Part shown: positions 54,147-64,000 of the stretch, one piece after another
Layout: each line of letters opens with the position of its first letter
Numbering within the stretch: position 1 is the stretch's first letter
Assembly: GCA_019279435.1 (NCBI GenBank)
Contig: JAAALK010000289.1
Location: forward strand, 9,988,342 to 10,052,341
DNA length: 64,000 nt
Direction: 5' to 3'
DNA from: Zizania palustris
Lineage: Eukaryota > Streptophyta > Magnoliopsida > Poales > Poaceae
Notes under the pieces: model-generated
Databases searched by the model: none
The model's input: the letters and a program-made list of their open reading frames with translations, nothing else
Told to the model about the DNA's origin: nothing
Made by a program: the position numbers and the translations under genes

Positions 54147-55663
54147 CAGACCAAAGCGAGAACGATTGACTAAGTCTGCAGATCGAAGTCTTGCTGATTC
54201 TGAGGTTGCAGATTCTGAGGTTGCAGATTCTGAGGTTGCAGATTCGGAGGTTGCAGATTCGAAGGTTGCAGATTCGAAGTATGCAGATTCGAAGTATGCA
54301 GATTCGAATCCTGCAGATTCGAAGTATGCAGATTCGAAGTATGCAGATTCGAAGCTTGCAGATTCGAAGTCTGCTAATTCAAAGTCTGCAGATTCGAAGC
54401 TTGCAGGTTCGAAGTCTGCTGATTCGAAGTCTGCTGATTCGAAGTCTGCAGATTCGAAGCTTGCAGATTCGAAGTCTGCTGATTCGAAGTCTGCTGATTC
54501 AAAGTCTCAGATTCGAAGCTTGTAGATTCGAAGTCTACTGATTCGAAGTCTGCTGATTCGAAGCCTGCAGATTCGAAGCTTGCAGATTCAAAGTCTGCTG
54601 ATTCGAAGCCTGCTGATTCGAAGCCTGCAGATTCGAAGCTTGCAGATTCGAATTCTGCTTCACAGAGTTGGACTTCACACAAGAAAAGGGACTTTGGCCC
54701 TGCCAACTCGATCAAAAAGCAACACAGGAAAAGCAAGGCTAAAGTACTAGCATACTGTAGCTACAGGAAAGTAGTACTACTTGCTACCAGTCACAAGAAC
54801 TAGTACTCTTGTGAAGAACAAACAGAAGCCACAAAGAAGCTTCTGCTTAGGAATAAATTAGTTGTGTGCAAACCGAACCAACAAAACCTTAAATGAAGTG
54901 CTGCGCATGAGAATCAATAGGAATAAAAGCTTCCAAACAGTAAAGAGCCAAATGAATCTCAGGAAGAACAGGAGGTTGCCTGGCGGCGCACACAGGGAGA
55001 GAGAAAAAGCATGCAGGAACAAAATGACCCAAGGGATGATTGAAAAAGTGATTTCTAGAAGGATAGTCCAAACCCTAGGGATTGGGGCCCTATTTATAGG
55101 CTGCCCAACACTAGGAATATTCTACCAGCCCCTTAGGGTTTTTTACAGACGCAAGAATAAAGGAAAAGACTCTACTGCCCTTAGGAATTTTTACAGACAC
55201 GACTGACTGACTGTGGGCCTAGAGATACAGATGACTTATCCGGAAGCTAAGTTTTCGTAGCGACTACGACTTCTCTTCTGGACAGTCGGATACAAAATCA
55301 ACGGTTGTTAGTTTTGCGCCGAAACTGACAAAACCTCCATCGACTTTGCACCAGGTACCCGGATTGGGCTGGCCCGATTCCGCAGCTCTCTCAGCCCGGC
55401 AATCACTCACCGTCCGTGTACCTGAGTCAACCCTGGTCAACAGCCCAGTGGGTCTTCTAATGCTTCTGGCCCATGCACCCGGATTGGGCCAGCCCGACTT
55501 CGCAGCCTCCTCTGCCCGACAGTCGCTTGCTGCCCGTGTACCTGAGTCACACGCGGCCCATGAAACAGCAGATCTCTTGTTCTTCTGTCCTCTTTGACTA
55601 TCATTGACAATGACTCATCACTTCTGGAGCCATGAGGACCACGCTATTCAGCATGGCTCCTCA
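54147..55663 (-). repeat. 3' LTR of Sirevirus E (start hidden in gap)
   Basis: On the minus strand it begins TGAGGAGCC directly after a polypurine tract. TATAAATA on the minus strand lies at 55098-55091. Downstream of this promoter is a 15-bp minisatellite (54172-54660). The last ~110 bp fall in the gap. It matches the 5' LTR at 62778-64000. Confidence 0.9.
54172..54660. repeat. 15-bp minisatellite in the 3' LTR of Sirevirus E
   Basis: About 32 units of a 15-bp motif, typically GCAGATTCGAAGTCT. Most units contain TTCGAA, and many junctions form CTGCAG, both palindromes. Variants at the last six bases (GAGGTT, AAGTAT, AAGCTT, AAGTCT) occur in blocks, and a 60-bp higher-order unit is visible around 54396-54500. 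A two-base loss near 54508 breaks the 15-bp phase. The 5' LTR holds the matching array. Confidence 0.95.
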
Positions 55664-56979
55664 ATCTCCCCCTTGATGAGTGCATTGTCAACACTCCTCT
55701 TCTTCAGCTCTTCAGCACCTGCGAGCAAATGTGGAAACACGAAAACAAAACACAAGAAAACAAAGAAGAAGAAAAAATAATGTAAAAGTTTAACCTTAAT
55801 GACCGAAAGCCAAACAAAAGCAAGAAGTGATCATTATGGTTAACCAAAACGTAAAAGCTCAAAAATGAGTGCGATTTCAGAACAACAAGGATATCAACAG
55901 AGTAAGAACTCCCCCTTAAACTCTGATCTCAAATTTTCTCCCCCTTGTTGACAAGTGAACTCATCAATCAATCAATAGAGACACAGACTCCCCCTGAAAT
56001 GCAACTCCCCCTCAAAATATGCAGTGATTTCAACTGGAGTGCATAAGGAGTGTAGAAAGCATGCTTCTCAGATATGATTGACTGCAATTACAACATCTAA
56101 CAGATACAGCAAAAGACATACTGTAACGATACATGGCATGATCAGTGCAACAGATGATATCTAAAGAAAGTCATTTGCACGCATTTTTTCAGTTTTTTGC
56201 AAACAAAAGCATCACCACATGTTCCAATAAACAAGCAAGGTAAAGCATGAGATGCAAAAGCTAACTGATATCTATCAAGATAAGCATTGTCCAAAACAAA
56301 GTGCTTCAGCAAACTTGTTATCATTTCAATTTTTAAGCTTTTTCTTTTCTCTTTTTCATTTTTGCCAGGGGTTATTTGCATGTCAAACCTTATGCTAACC
56401 GACCAAGTCAAGCCTAGGCCAGAACTGGACCATCAGAAACTTAAGACAGTGGTCTTGGCATACACTACAGTGTCCTAGTTCATACCAAAGTGCTATGGCA
56501 TGCAGTCCAGAACAATGCAGTGCGACAAGACAAACCCACCTGGATCTTTTCAATTTTAAGCATAAAAAGGCATGGAATTTTCATTTTCCTGGTTTATAGC
56601 ATATTTCCATGATTAAAGCATACAGATGTCCAAGTTGCATATTTGCATCCAAGTCAGGAACTAGCTACAAGGCATGTACCAGATAACAAGAACATTCAGC
56701 CTGCGCATGCTAGTTACGAGAAGCAATGGTGATCATTTTTCAATTTTAAAGCATAAAAAGCCATGCATATGACAGATATCAGTCATATCAAGTGAACTGA
56801 AGCAAAGCATGATCATCGACAAGTAATCAAAAGCATGTACCAACTAGAATGAGTAAAGCAGTTCAATCATATAACAGAAGCAAGCTCAAACATGTGATAT
56901 GTGAATATGCAAGATATGAACACACACAAAAAGAACTCAAGAAAAGAGTAAAGAAGAAAGAAAACTGACGCAAAATATC
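55664..56979 (-). other. 3' noncoding region of Sirevirus E with multiple polypurine tracts
   Basis: Pyrimidine blocks on the + strand (CTCCCCCT-like) at about 55665-55676, 55909-55917, 55937-55946, 55987-55996 and 56003-56012 are purine tracts on the element strand; the first is directly next to the LTR. This set of tracts is a recognised Sirevirus signature. The rest is AT-rich and has no convincing envelope-like gene. Confidence 0.8.
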
Positions 56980-57633
56980 CTAAAAAGGATACACAACACC
57001 CAAATCCCCTCGTAAACGCTCGAATGTAGACTGATCTAGGGGTTTGGTGAAAATATCAGCCAACTGATGATGGGTATCAACATGAACAAGGTCAATGACA
57101 CGTTTCTCATATTGATCCTGTAAGAAGTGAAAGCGCACATCGATGTGTTTGGTTTTAGAATGGAGACACGGGTTTTTCCCTACACTAATAGCACTAGTGC
57201 TATCGCAAAACAATGGAACCCTGGTAGGAAAGAACAACCCAAAATCTCGCAAAGTGGAAATCATCCAAACTAACTGTGAGCAGCAGCTAGCAGTAGCTAC
57301 GTACTCAGCCTCTGTGGTCGAAAGAGCAACTCCAGATTGCTTTCGAGAAGACCAAGAGACAAGAGAAGAACCTAGAAACTGGCAAGTACCGGAAGTCGAC
57401 TTGCGATCCAACCGGCACCCACCAAAGCCGGCATCCGAAAATCCAGATAAATCGAGAGAAGATGATGCTGAATAGAAAAGACCAAGATCAGGCGCATAAG
57501 TAAGATACCTGAAAATGCGCTTGACAGCCTGCCGATGAGACGCGCGAGGTGAAGACTGGAAGCGCGCACACAGCACCACGGCAAACTGAATGTCTGGTCT
57601 TGTCGCCGTTAAGTACAGTAGTGAACCGATCAT
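56980..57633 (-). pseudogene. RNase H of Sirevirus E
   Basis: KSTSGTCQFLGSSLVSWSS, STTEAEYVATASC, KTKHIDVRFHF and the terminal DLGVVYPF then stop at 56980. The domain is open and about 215 residues long. It is separated from RT by nonsense TAA at about 57651-57649, in a short stretch with several substitutions relative to the truncated Sirevirus. Confidence 0.88.
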
Positions 57634-58211
57634 CCCTCGAAACTCCCTTTAATTGACCTTGACACCGCTCTCATCCTTGTCCAGACCCCCAGAAGTGCCC
57701 ATCGGGGTCATCTGCGGCTTCAATTCACCACCAAAGTCAAATTTCTTTAACATATCACGAGTGTACTTACCTTGGTGGATGAAGGTGCCGTCCTTGGTCT
57801 GCTTGATCTGGAGCCCTAAGAAGTACTTGAGCTCACCCATGAGGCTCATCTCAAACTCGCTGTGCATCTGCTCAGAAAACTTGGACACGAGAGAATCAGT
57901 AGTACCGCCAAAGATAATATCATCCACATAAATCTGAGCAACTAAGAAGTCTGAAGCGACTCTGAGCAAAAAGAGAGTTTTGTCCACAGAACCCATCACA
58001 AAGCCCTTCCCCAACAAAAAATGCTTTAACCGGTCATACCAAGCCCTGGGGGCTTGCTTCAACCCGTATAAAGCTTTGTGCAACTTAAAAACATGTCGAG
58101 GAAACTTAGGGTTCTCAAAGCCGGGGGGCTGCCTAACATAAACTTCCTCCTCTATGAACCCGTTCAGAAAAGCACTCTTAACGTCCATTTGAAAAAGCTT
58201 AAAACCCTTGA
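57634..58211 (-). pseudogene. Reverse transcriptase, catalytic half, of Sirevirus E
   Basis: MDVKSAFLNGFIEEEVYV, KALYGLKQAPRAWYDRL and IYVDDIIFGGT (YVDD active site near 57920-57930). It is joined to the N-lobe by a one-base deletion near 58212 that shifts the frame. A stop follows SGVKVN. Confidence 0.88.
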
Positions 58212-59639
58212 AGCGGCAAAAGCTAAAAGAATGCGAATGGACTCAAGACGGGCAACAGGGGCGAAGGTTTCTTCAAAGTCAATACCTTCCTTCTGGCAAT
58301 AACCCTGGGCAACTAGTCGAGCCTTGTTGCGCACCACAACCCCATCTTCACCTTGTTTGGTCTTGAACACCCACTTGGTGCCTATGGGGTTGCATCCTGG
58401 TGGCGGCTCAACTAGTGTCCAAACCCGATTACGGACAAAATTCTCAAGCTCTTCTTGCATAACATTAATCCAATTAGAATCAGAAAGAGCATGAGAAACG
58501 TCTCTGGGCTCAAAAGATGCAACAAACGCAGATTCAGCAAACATAGCAAGAGAGGCAGGAGAACGCAAAGTTCTCTCAGTCAAATCACCAATGATGAGCT
58601 CTGAGGGGTGATAACGCTGAACTGCTCGAGTTCCCTGGTGATCCGAAGTCACCTCACCGGAGTCAGCAGATGGCACCTCTGGACTCGACTGAGGGGGCTC
58701 CATCGTAGTGGAAGAAGTGATCAGAGGTCCGCCCTCATCCTCAGTCGAAGTCTCAGAAGGTGTGGGCTTTGCGGGGGGTGCAGAAGGCCCACCCTCATTA
58801 GTGGCTGGAGTGTCATCATCTTCCTCGAAGATGGACTCTCCGAGCTCACCATCAGAAGGCTCAAAAGAAGGAGTCAAAGAAGGCAAGGACTCATCAAATG
58901 AAACCTCACAGGTCTCGACAAGCAGCTGGGATTCGAGGTTCCAAACACGGAAGCCTCGAGAATGCAATGCATAACCAAGAAAAATACCATCCCAGCAACG
59001 AGACTCAAACTTGTCCAAATGCCCTCCCTTCTTGAGCACGAAGCACTTGCAGCCAAACGCTCGCAAGTGGCTCACCTTGGGCTGTCTGCCTAACCGCAGT
59101 CCATATGATGTCTTACCAAGGTAAGCTCTAAGAAAGATGCAGTTGGCCAGATAGCAAGCCGTGTTCATGGCTTCAGCCCAAAAATGCCTAGGAGTCCTGT
59201 GCTCATCGAGCATCGTCCTGGCCATCTCGACTAGCGTGCGGTTCTTTCGTTCCACAACGCCGTTCTGTGGGGGAGTGTAAGGAGAAGAAAACTGATGGTC
59301 CAGACCCTGATCACTACAGAAGCTGACGAACTGAGAGTTCTTGAACTCAGAGCCGTTGTCAGAGCGAATTGCTCGCATCCGACCATTGTTCTCATTCTTC
59401 AGCTTCAAAATCAGGTCATGAACAAATTGAAAAGTTTCATCCTTGGACTCCAAAAAGAAAACCCACGAGAATCGAGAAAACTCGTCAACAATCACAAGTG
59501 CATACCACTTCCCACCGACTGAACGTACTCGAGCAGGACCAACAGTGTCCAAGTGTAAAAGCTCGCCCGGATACGAAGTCATCACCTGAGTCACAGGTGA
59601 GTGAGAAGCGGCAACCATTTTCCCATGACGACAGGGATG
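58212..59639 (-). pseudogene. Integrase core and RT N-lobe of Sirevirus E
   Basis: GGKWYALVIVDEFSRFSWV, IRSDNGSEF and SPYTPPQNGVVERKNRT carry the Asp, Asp and Glu of integrase. Then AFGCKCFVLKKG, an acidic linker (SIFEEDDDTPA) and the RT N-lobe (GTKWVFKTKQGEDG, RLVAQGYCQKEGIDFEETF). The upstream end has TGA where the other copy has the first Cys of the CQTC zinc-binding motif. Otherwise this long segment is open. Confidence 0.88.
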
Positions 59640-60167
59640 TCAAACTAGATCCTTCTCCATCTTAAGCTTGGGCAATCCTCGGATGAGGTCCATAGAGCTT
59701 AACCTGACTAGCAGATCAAAACTCAAATGACCTAACCTCCTATGCCACTTCCAGAGCTCAGAAGATGATCCAGCAATCAAACAGTGAGAAGGACCAAAAG
59801 AACTAGAGAAGTCAATTCGAAACACTTTACCGAAAGGTAAAATCTGACAAACCAAAGACCCTCTAGAATCAACCACAGAAGAATTGCCCTTCTTAAAACG
59901 CACTTCCAAACCATCCTCAAGAAGTTGCGAAACAGAAATCAAATTGAAGTTCAGATTCTTAACCAAAGCAACATTCTTCAAAGAGAAATGATCTGAAATG
60001 CAAATTGAGCCGACGCCACTTACTTTCCCTTGACCGCTGTTCCCGAACGTGATGTATTCTTTGGAGCTCGGGGGAGTGAGACTGGAGAACCATCTACGAT
60101 GTCCCGTCATGTGGCGAGAGCATCCTGAGTCCATGATCCAAACGTCCTCCAGTCCCTGATCCTGCAC
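59640..60167 (-). pseudogene. Protease and pre-integrase zinc finger of Sirevirus E
   Basis: WIMDSGCSRHMTG holds the copia protease active site. LISVSQLLEDGLEV follows, then the pre-integrase WHRRLGHLSFDLL with its His pair. It ends at TGA near 59642-59640. Three adjacent-codon substitutions there distinguish it from the truncated Sirevirus. Confidence 0.88.
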
Positions 60168-62712
60168 AATCAGTGGTTGTAAGTGGGAGCAAATGGTCCG
60201 GCACCAGGTTTAGCAAAAGAGCTAAACCAGTGTCGAGCCATCTGCTCAAAAGATGGAAAGCGAAAACCATCAAAAGAGTTTGGACCAAAACGCGGCTCAA
60301 AGCGCGGTCCTCGGTTCTGCCTAACCCTGCGGCCACGAGGTCCAGGACCGTAGCCAACACGGCCTGAAACTCTGCCGGAACGAACACCACCAACTAGAGC
60401 ACGGGCAAGAACGCCGTCTCCTCTACCACCACCTACACGACGCGGCCTGGCCTCCAGCCTCTCCCCGCGCCGAGGAACACGCAGTCTACCACCCTGCTGG
60501 TAGAACTGCTCCTAATCACCACGAGCCCTCTCTGCTCTCTCAACTCACTTCCTCCTGAAGCAGAACTCTGCAAGATGCCCGTCTCTCTGACAGTACTCAC
60601 AATGATAGGTGGGCTTCTTGGGATGTGGTTGAGGCTTGGGATGTTTGAGCTTGGTAGTGTTTGGTGTGGTCTTCTTGGGTTGAGAGGGTCCAGGAAGAGA
60701 GTCTAGAGAAGAGTGGAGGTGTTTGGGCTTAGGAACCCAAATAGGCTTCTTGGGTGGAGCTTTGGGTGGTTCATGAATCACTCCATCCTTGGGCTGACAA
60801 GCCTGAGAGGTCTCAGTGGAGTGAGTCTTGGGATACCTCTGCTCTAGGGTCATTTTGCTCCACTCCACTGCCCGGCTAATGGCACTCTCAAAGTCAGCCT
60901 TGGTGTAGGTGTAACCTACCCCAAACCCATCCTGCCTCTTGAACTGCTGGATCATCATGCCAAGCTGTGGCTCTCTGGCACTGATCCAACTCAGGATAGA
61001 ACGGAGGTAAAAGTTCTCATTCTGAGAATCTGCTAGCTCCTCTCTCAAGGAAGCTAGAACCTCCACCTGAGACAAGCAGGTCTCACACTCACTCTCTACT
61101 TGGACAGACTTTTCGGCTTTCAGCTTGATCAACTCCATTCTAAGAGACAGACAGTTCTCACAGACAGTGGGTGGAACTGACAGTGTCTCAAGCTCTAGCT
61201 TAGTCTGGGCAAGCTCAGCTCTCAACCTCTCCAAAGCACCTCACACTTCGGGCACTCACTGCTATCACCCAAGCAAGGAGAAGAAGATAGACTCTCAATT
61301 CTGCCGTTGGCCACGACAAGCTCACTCTCTAACTCATCTATCCTCTTCTTAGCCCCCCTAAGCAGTTTTTCCCGATATTTCAACTCCTGACGATTGCTCT
61401 CAAGTAAATCAACGATTTCGCGCTCGTAAGATGATACCTTGTTGTCGTCATCGGAGTCGTCGGAGGAGCTCTTTTCTTCCCTATCCCCAAGAGCCATTGA
61501 ACAGAAGCTCTTGCGGGATCTTCGGCGCTGGTGTGAGTGGCTCTTCGGCTTGTCTCCGAAGGCCATGAAGCAGAGGCCCACCGGATCGTCCTTCCCCTTC
61601 CTGATGGCGATCTCCTCATCGCTTGAGCTCGATGAAGAGGAAGAAGACGTGGACCGCTTGGAGTAGCTCTTCTCCATCTCGGCGAAGAAGGCCTTTTCGC
61701 GCTTCTTGTTCTCTCGCCGGTAGTCCTTCAGGGCCTTCTTGAAGAATCGGGTCTTCGGCTTGCCCTTGTTGAAGGATGAGCTCTCGTGCTTGCCGGAGTC
61801 ATGGAAGCTGCCACCGGTGCCCTTCTTGTGTCCATTGCGCTTGGGGCAGTCGGCGATGAAGTGTCCTGGATCACCACACTCAAAGCATCCGGGTTTTGTG
61901 CCGTGTCTTTTGAACATTCTCTTATAATAGACACGACCCACCCGGTTGTTAAAAAGACACAAATCATCATCTCCCAACAACTCAAGCTGGTCCTCAGTGA
62001 TAGACATCAAGGAGAACCCAGCACAGCTCACAGCAGAGGGATCAATAGAAGGTGTAGCAAGGGCCAGGGATTTTGATCCAGAACCAGTGAGATTTGATCT
62101 CAGCTGGATATCAACCTCAGTGACCTTCAGCTTGCTAAATAACTCAGAAATGGTCAAGGTATCGTAAGAAGTGCTCTCAACGATAGAGGATACCTTGATC
62201 TCCCAGATCTTTGGGTCCAAGGTATGGAGAACCTTGAGCGCCTGCTCGTGATCTGAGACTAACTGAGCACCCTCAGCCTTGTTGTCCCGAATCTTGTTAA
62301 TGATCGATTGAAAACGACCAAACAAGGCTTCAACAGATTCACCCGGCTTCTGTGTGAAGTTCTCGTACTCACGCTGGTAGGTCTGATAGAGCCGAGCCTT
62401 GACCTGGGCTGTTCCCTCATGGTGTGCCTTGAGGGTTGCCCAGATCTCTCTCGCAGTGGAGAGATGACTCACACGCTCAAACTCAGTGGGACCTAAACCA
62501 GAAAACAGAATGTTCACAGCCTTACTGTTGCTCAGATGCTGAGCAATGATACCAGCAGTACCCTGCTCAGTGACTGGCAATATGACAAACGTGGTGTGAA
62601 CGCAAATGTCCCAAATGTCCGAACCCTGGCTCATGAGATAGGCTCGCATGCGAGTCTTCCAATAGTTATATCCATAGGCTTCCAAGGACGGGACCTTGCC
62701 AGGAGACGTCAT
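60168..62712 (-). pseudogene. Gag of Sirevirus E (two frames, internal deletion)
   Basis: ATG at 62712 (MTSPGKVPSLEAYGY). Capsid region (AREIWATLKAHHEGT, FQSIINKIRDNK), zinc knuckle CFECGDPGHFIADC, Lys/Arg-rich part, Ser run and acidic SSDDSDDD follow. At about 61235 roughly 200 bp present in element D are missing and the frame changes. The second frame (61234-60545) has a helical segment and a Cys/His motif (CEYCQRDGHLAEFC) then TGA. An Arg/Gly-rich C-terminus continues in broken frames to 60168. Gag packages RNA. Confidence 0.88.
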
Positions 62713-62763
62713 GGTCACTACCAGGGTTTAGAACCGGTTAAGGTATGGAAAAACCCTAACCAA

Positions 62764-62775
62764 GCTCTGATACCA
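62764..62775 (-). other. Primer-binding site of Sirevirus E (tRNA-iMet type)
   Basis: TGGTATCAGAGC on the minus strand, two bases inside the LTR edge at 62778. Confidence 0.9.
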
Positions 62776-62777
62776 CT

Positions 62778-64000
62778 TGTAGTACCGAAAGTAGCGACCA
62801 GAGGGGGGGGGTGAACGGGCGCCTAAAAAATTCTTTCGAATCAATGGCCTGCTCCCAAAACCCAACGCATTTAAAAAGAAAACTAAACAGCAAAGCGAGA
62901 ACAGATTGACTAAGTCTGCAGATTCGAAGTCTGCTGATTCTGAGGTTGCATATTCTGAGGTTGCAGATTCTGAGGTTGCAGATTCGGAGGTTGCAGATTC
63001 GAAGGTTGCAGATTCAAAGGTTGCAGATTCGGAGGTTGTAGATTCGAAGGTTGCAGATTCGAAGTATGTATATTCGAAGTATGCAGATTCGAAGCCTGCA
63101 GATTCGAAGTATGCAGATTCGAAGTATGCAGATTCGAAGCTTGCAGATGCGAAGTCTGCTGATTCGAAGTCTGCAGATTCGAAGCTTGCAGGTTCGAAGT
63201 CTGCTGATTCGAAGTCTGCTGATTCGAAGTCTGCAGATTTGAAGCTTGCAGATTCGAAGTCTGCTGATTCGAAGTCTGCTGATTCGAAGTCTGCAGATTC
63301 GAAGCTTGCAGATTCGAAGTCTGCTAATTCGAAGTCTTCTGATTCGAAGCCTGCAGATTCGAAGCTTGCAGATTCGATGTCTGCTTATTCGAAGTCTGCT
63401 GATTCAAAGCCTGCAGATTCGAAGCATGCAGATTTGAATTCTGCTTCACAGAGTTGGACTTCACACAAGAAAAGGGACTTTGGCCCTGCCAACTCGATCA
63501 AAAAGCAACACAGGAAAAGCAAGGCTAAAGTACTAGCATACTGTAGCTACAGGAAAGTAGTACTACTTGCTACCAGCCACAAGAACTAGTACTCTTGTGA
63601 AGAACAAACAGAAGCCACAGAGAAGCTTCTGCTTAGGAATAAATTAGTTCTGTGCAAACCGAACCAACAAAACCTTAAATAAAGTGCTGCGCATGAGAAT
63701 CAATAGGAATAAAAGCTTCCAAACAGTAAAGAGCCAAATGAATCTCAGGAAGAACAGGAGGTTGCCTGGCGGCGCACACAGGGAGAGAGAGAAAGCATGC
63801 AGGAACAAAATGACCCAAGTTATGATTGAAAAAGTGATTTTTAGAAGGGTAGACCAAACCCTAGGGATTGGGGCCCTATTTATAGGCTGCCCAACACTAG
63901 GAATATTCTACCAGCCCCTTAGCGTTTTTACAGACGCAAGAATAAAGGAAAAGACTCTACTGCCCTTAGGAATTTTTACAGACACGACTGACTGACTGTG
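62778..64000 (-). repeat. 5' LTR of Sirevirus E (truncated by window edge)
   Basis: On the + strand it starts TGTAGTACCGAAAGTAG. It contains the minisatellite at 62909-63437 and TATTTATA (TATAAATA on the minus strand) at 63887-63894. From 63437 on it matches 54660-55212 with few differences. About 460 more bases are expected beyond 64000. Confidence 0.9.
62909..63437. repeat. 15-bp minisatellite in the 5' LTR of Sirevirus E
   Basis: About 35 units of GCAGATTCGAAGTCT and variants, three units more than the array in the other LTR. Blocks of variants occur in the same order (GAGGTT, AAGTAT, then mixed AAGCTT and AAGTCT in four-unit groups). Because the unit is 15 bp and lacks stops on either strand, it reads as a repetitive open frame in both directions; this is not evidence for a protein. 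Confidence 0.95.

Larger units (their letters stand above)
54147..64000 (-). mobile_element. Sirevirus-type Ty1/copia element E
   Basis: In its own direction: 5' LTR (from beyond 64000 to 62778), primer site, gag, protease, integrase, RT, RNase H, a 1.3-kb 3' noncoding region with multiple polypurine tracts, and the 3' LTR (55663 to the gap). The large gag with zinc knuckle CFECGDPGHFIADC and the tracts identify a Sirevirus. Gag-pol has several lesions, so it is not autonomous now. The two LTRs differ by a few percent by eye. Confidence 0.92.

Noticed and set aside
54172..54660. Possible CRISPR-like array
   Set aside because: The repeats are directly tandem 15-mers with no unique spacers, and the sequence is a plant retrotransposon LTR.
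55346..55597. An 83-codon frame with two similar halves in the Sirevirus LTR
   Set aside because: It reflects a noncoding direct duplication (CACCCGGATTGGGC / GTGTACCTGAGTCA blocks) that is also found in the LTR of element D without an open frame.
62760..62780. tRNA gene remnants suggested by TGGTATCAGAGC-type strings at 8722, 30402 and 62764
   Set aside because: Only the 12 bases complementary to the tRNA 3' end are present, each next to an LTR end. They are primer-binding sites.
62906..63589. A 227-codon repetitive open frame (Ala-Asp-Ser-Lys-type repeats) over the minisatellite
   Set aside because: The unit is 15 bp with no stop on either strand, so long frames arise automatically on both strands. 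The arrays lie inside LTRs, and the left copy loses phase.

Overview
This window is plant nuclear DNA, almost certainly from a grass. It consists almost entirely of LTR retrotransposons inserted into one another. I see no convincing host gene, no rRNA or tRNA gene and no CRISPR array. The evidence for a grass is the mix of Tekay-type chromoviruses with LTRs over 3 kb, Tat-lineage Ty3/gypsy elements and Sirevirus-type Ty1/copia elements, and GC-rich LTR promoters. The species cannot be read from this sequence. One 100-base run of N (54047-54146) marks a scaffold gap.

Layout from left to right. (1) 1-3393 is the 3' end of a + strand Tekay-type element: chromodomain tail, polypurine tract and 3' LTR. 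(2) It lies in a decayed + strand Tat fragment (3394-5926). (3) 5927-7058 is part of a - strand Sirevirus LTR. Its likely interior reappears at 43970-47957. (4) Inside that LTR sits a + strand Sirevirus (7059-43969 overall) that keeps its 5' LTR, primer site and gag but has lost most of pol and its 3' LTR. (5) Its gag is split by Tat element C (- strand, 10839-42794; target duplication GATAA/GATAG). (6) C is split by Tat element B (- strand, 16110-38647; duplication GGTGC). (7) B is split by a complete Tekay element (- strand, 21401-33726; duplication CTCTT). (8) After 47957 come about 240 unexplained bases, a decayed + strand gypsy fragment (to 48828), a third related Tat element G (- strand, 48829 to the gap) and a nearly complete Sirevirus E (- strand, gap to the right edge).

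The most interesting content is a second gene in each of the three related Tat elements. It lies antisense to gag-pol, between pol and the 3' LTR, and has its own TATA box. Comparing the three copies gives five exons and four short GT-AG introns of 69-87 bp. In copy C, removing the 70-bp intron 1 restores the reading frame. The product would be about a thousand residues: an Ala-rich N-terminus, a region resembling the 'putative gypsy type transposon' family, an acidic low-complexity linker, a long coiled coil and a conserved tail. All three copies are broken, each by different lesions. Because the gene is antisense to the genomic RNA, its introns would not be removed during retrotransposition. 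In copies C and G, AACGG motifs like plant mitosis-specific activator sites lie just upstream of the TATA box.

Other notable structures are a 15-bp minisatellite in the LTRs of Sirevirus E whose unit contains two palindromes, a second gene upstream of gag in the Tekay element, an approximately 540-bp inverted repeat made by a deletion between two opposed Sireviruses, and a Tekay gag-pol frame of about 1480 codons interrupted mainly by apparent C-to-T nonsense changes.
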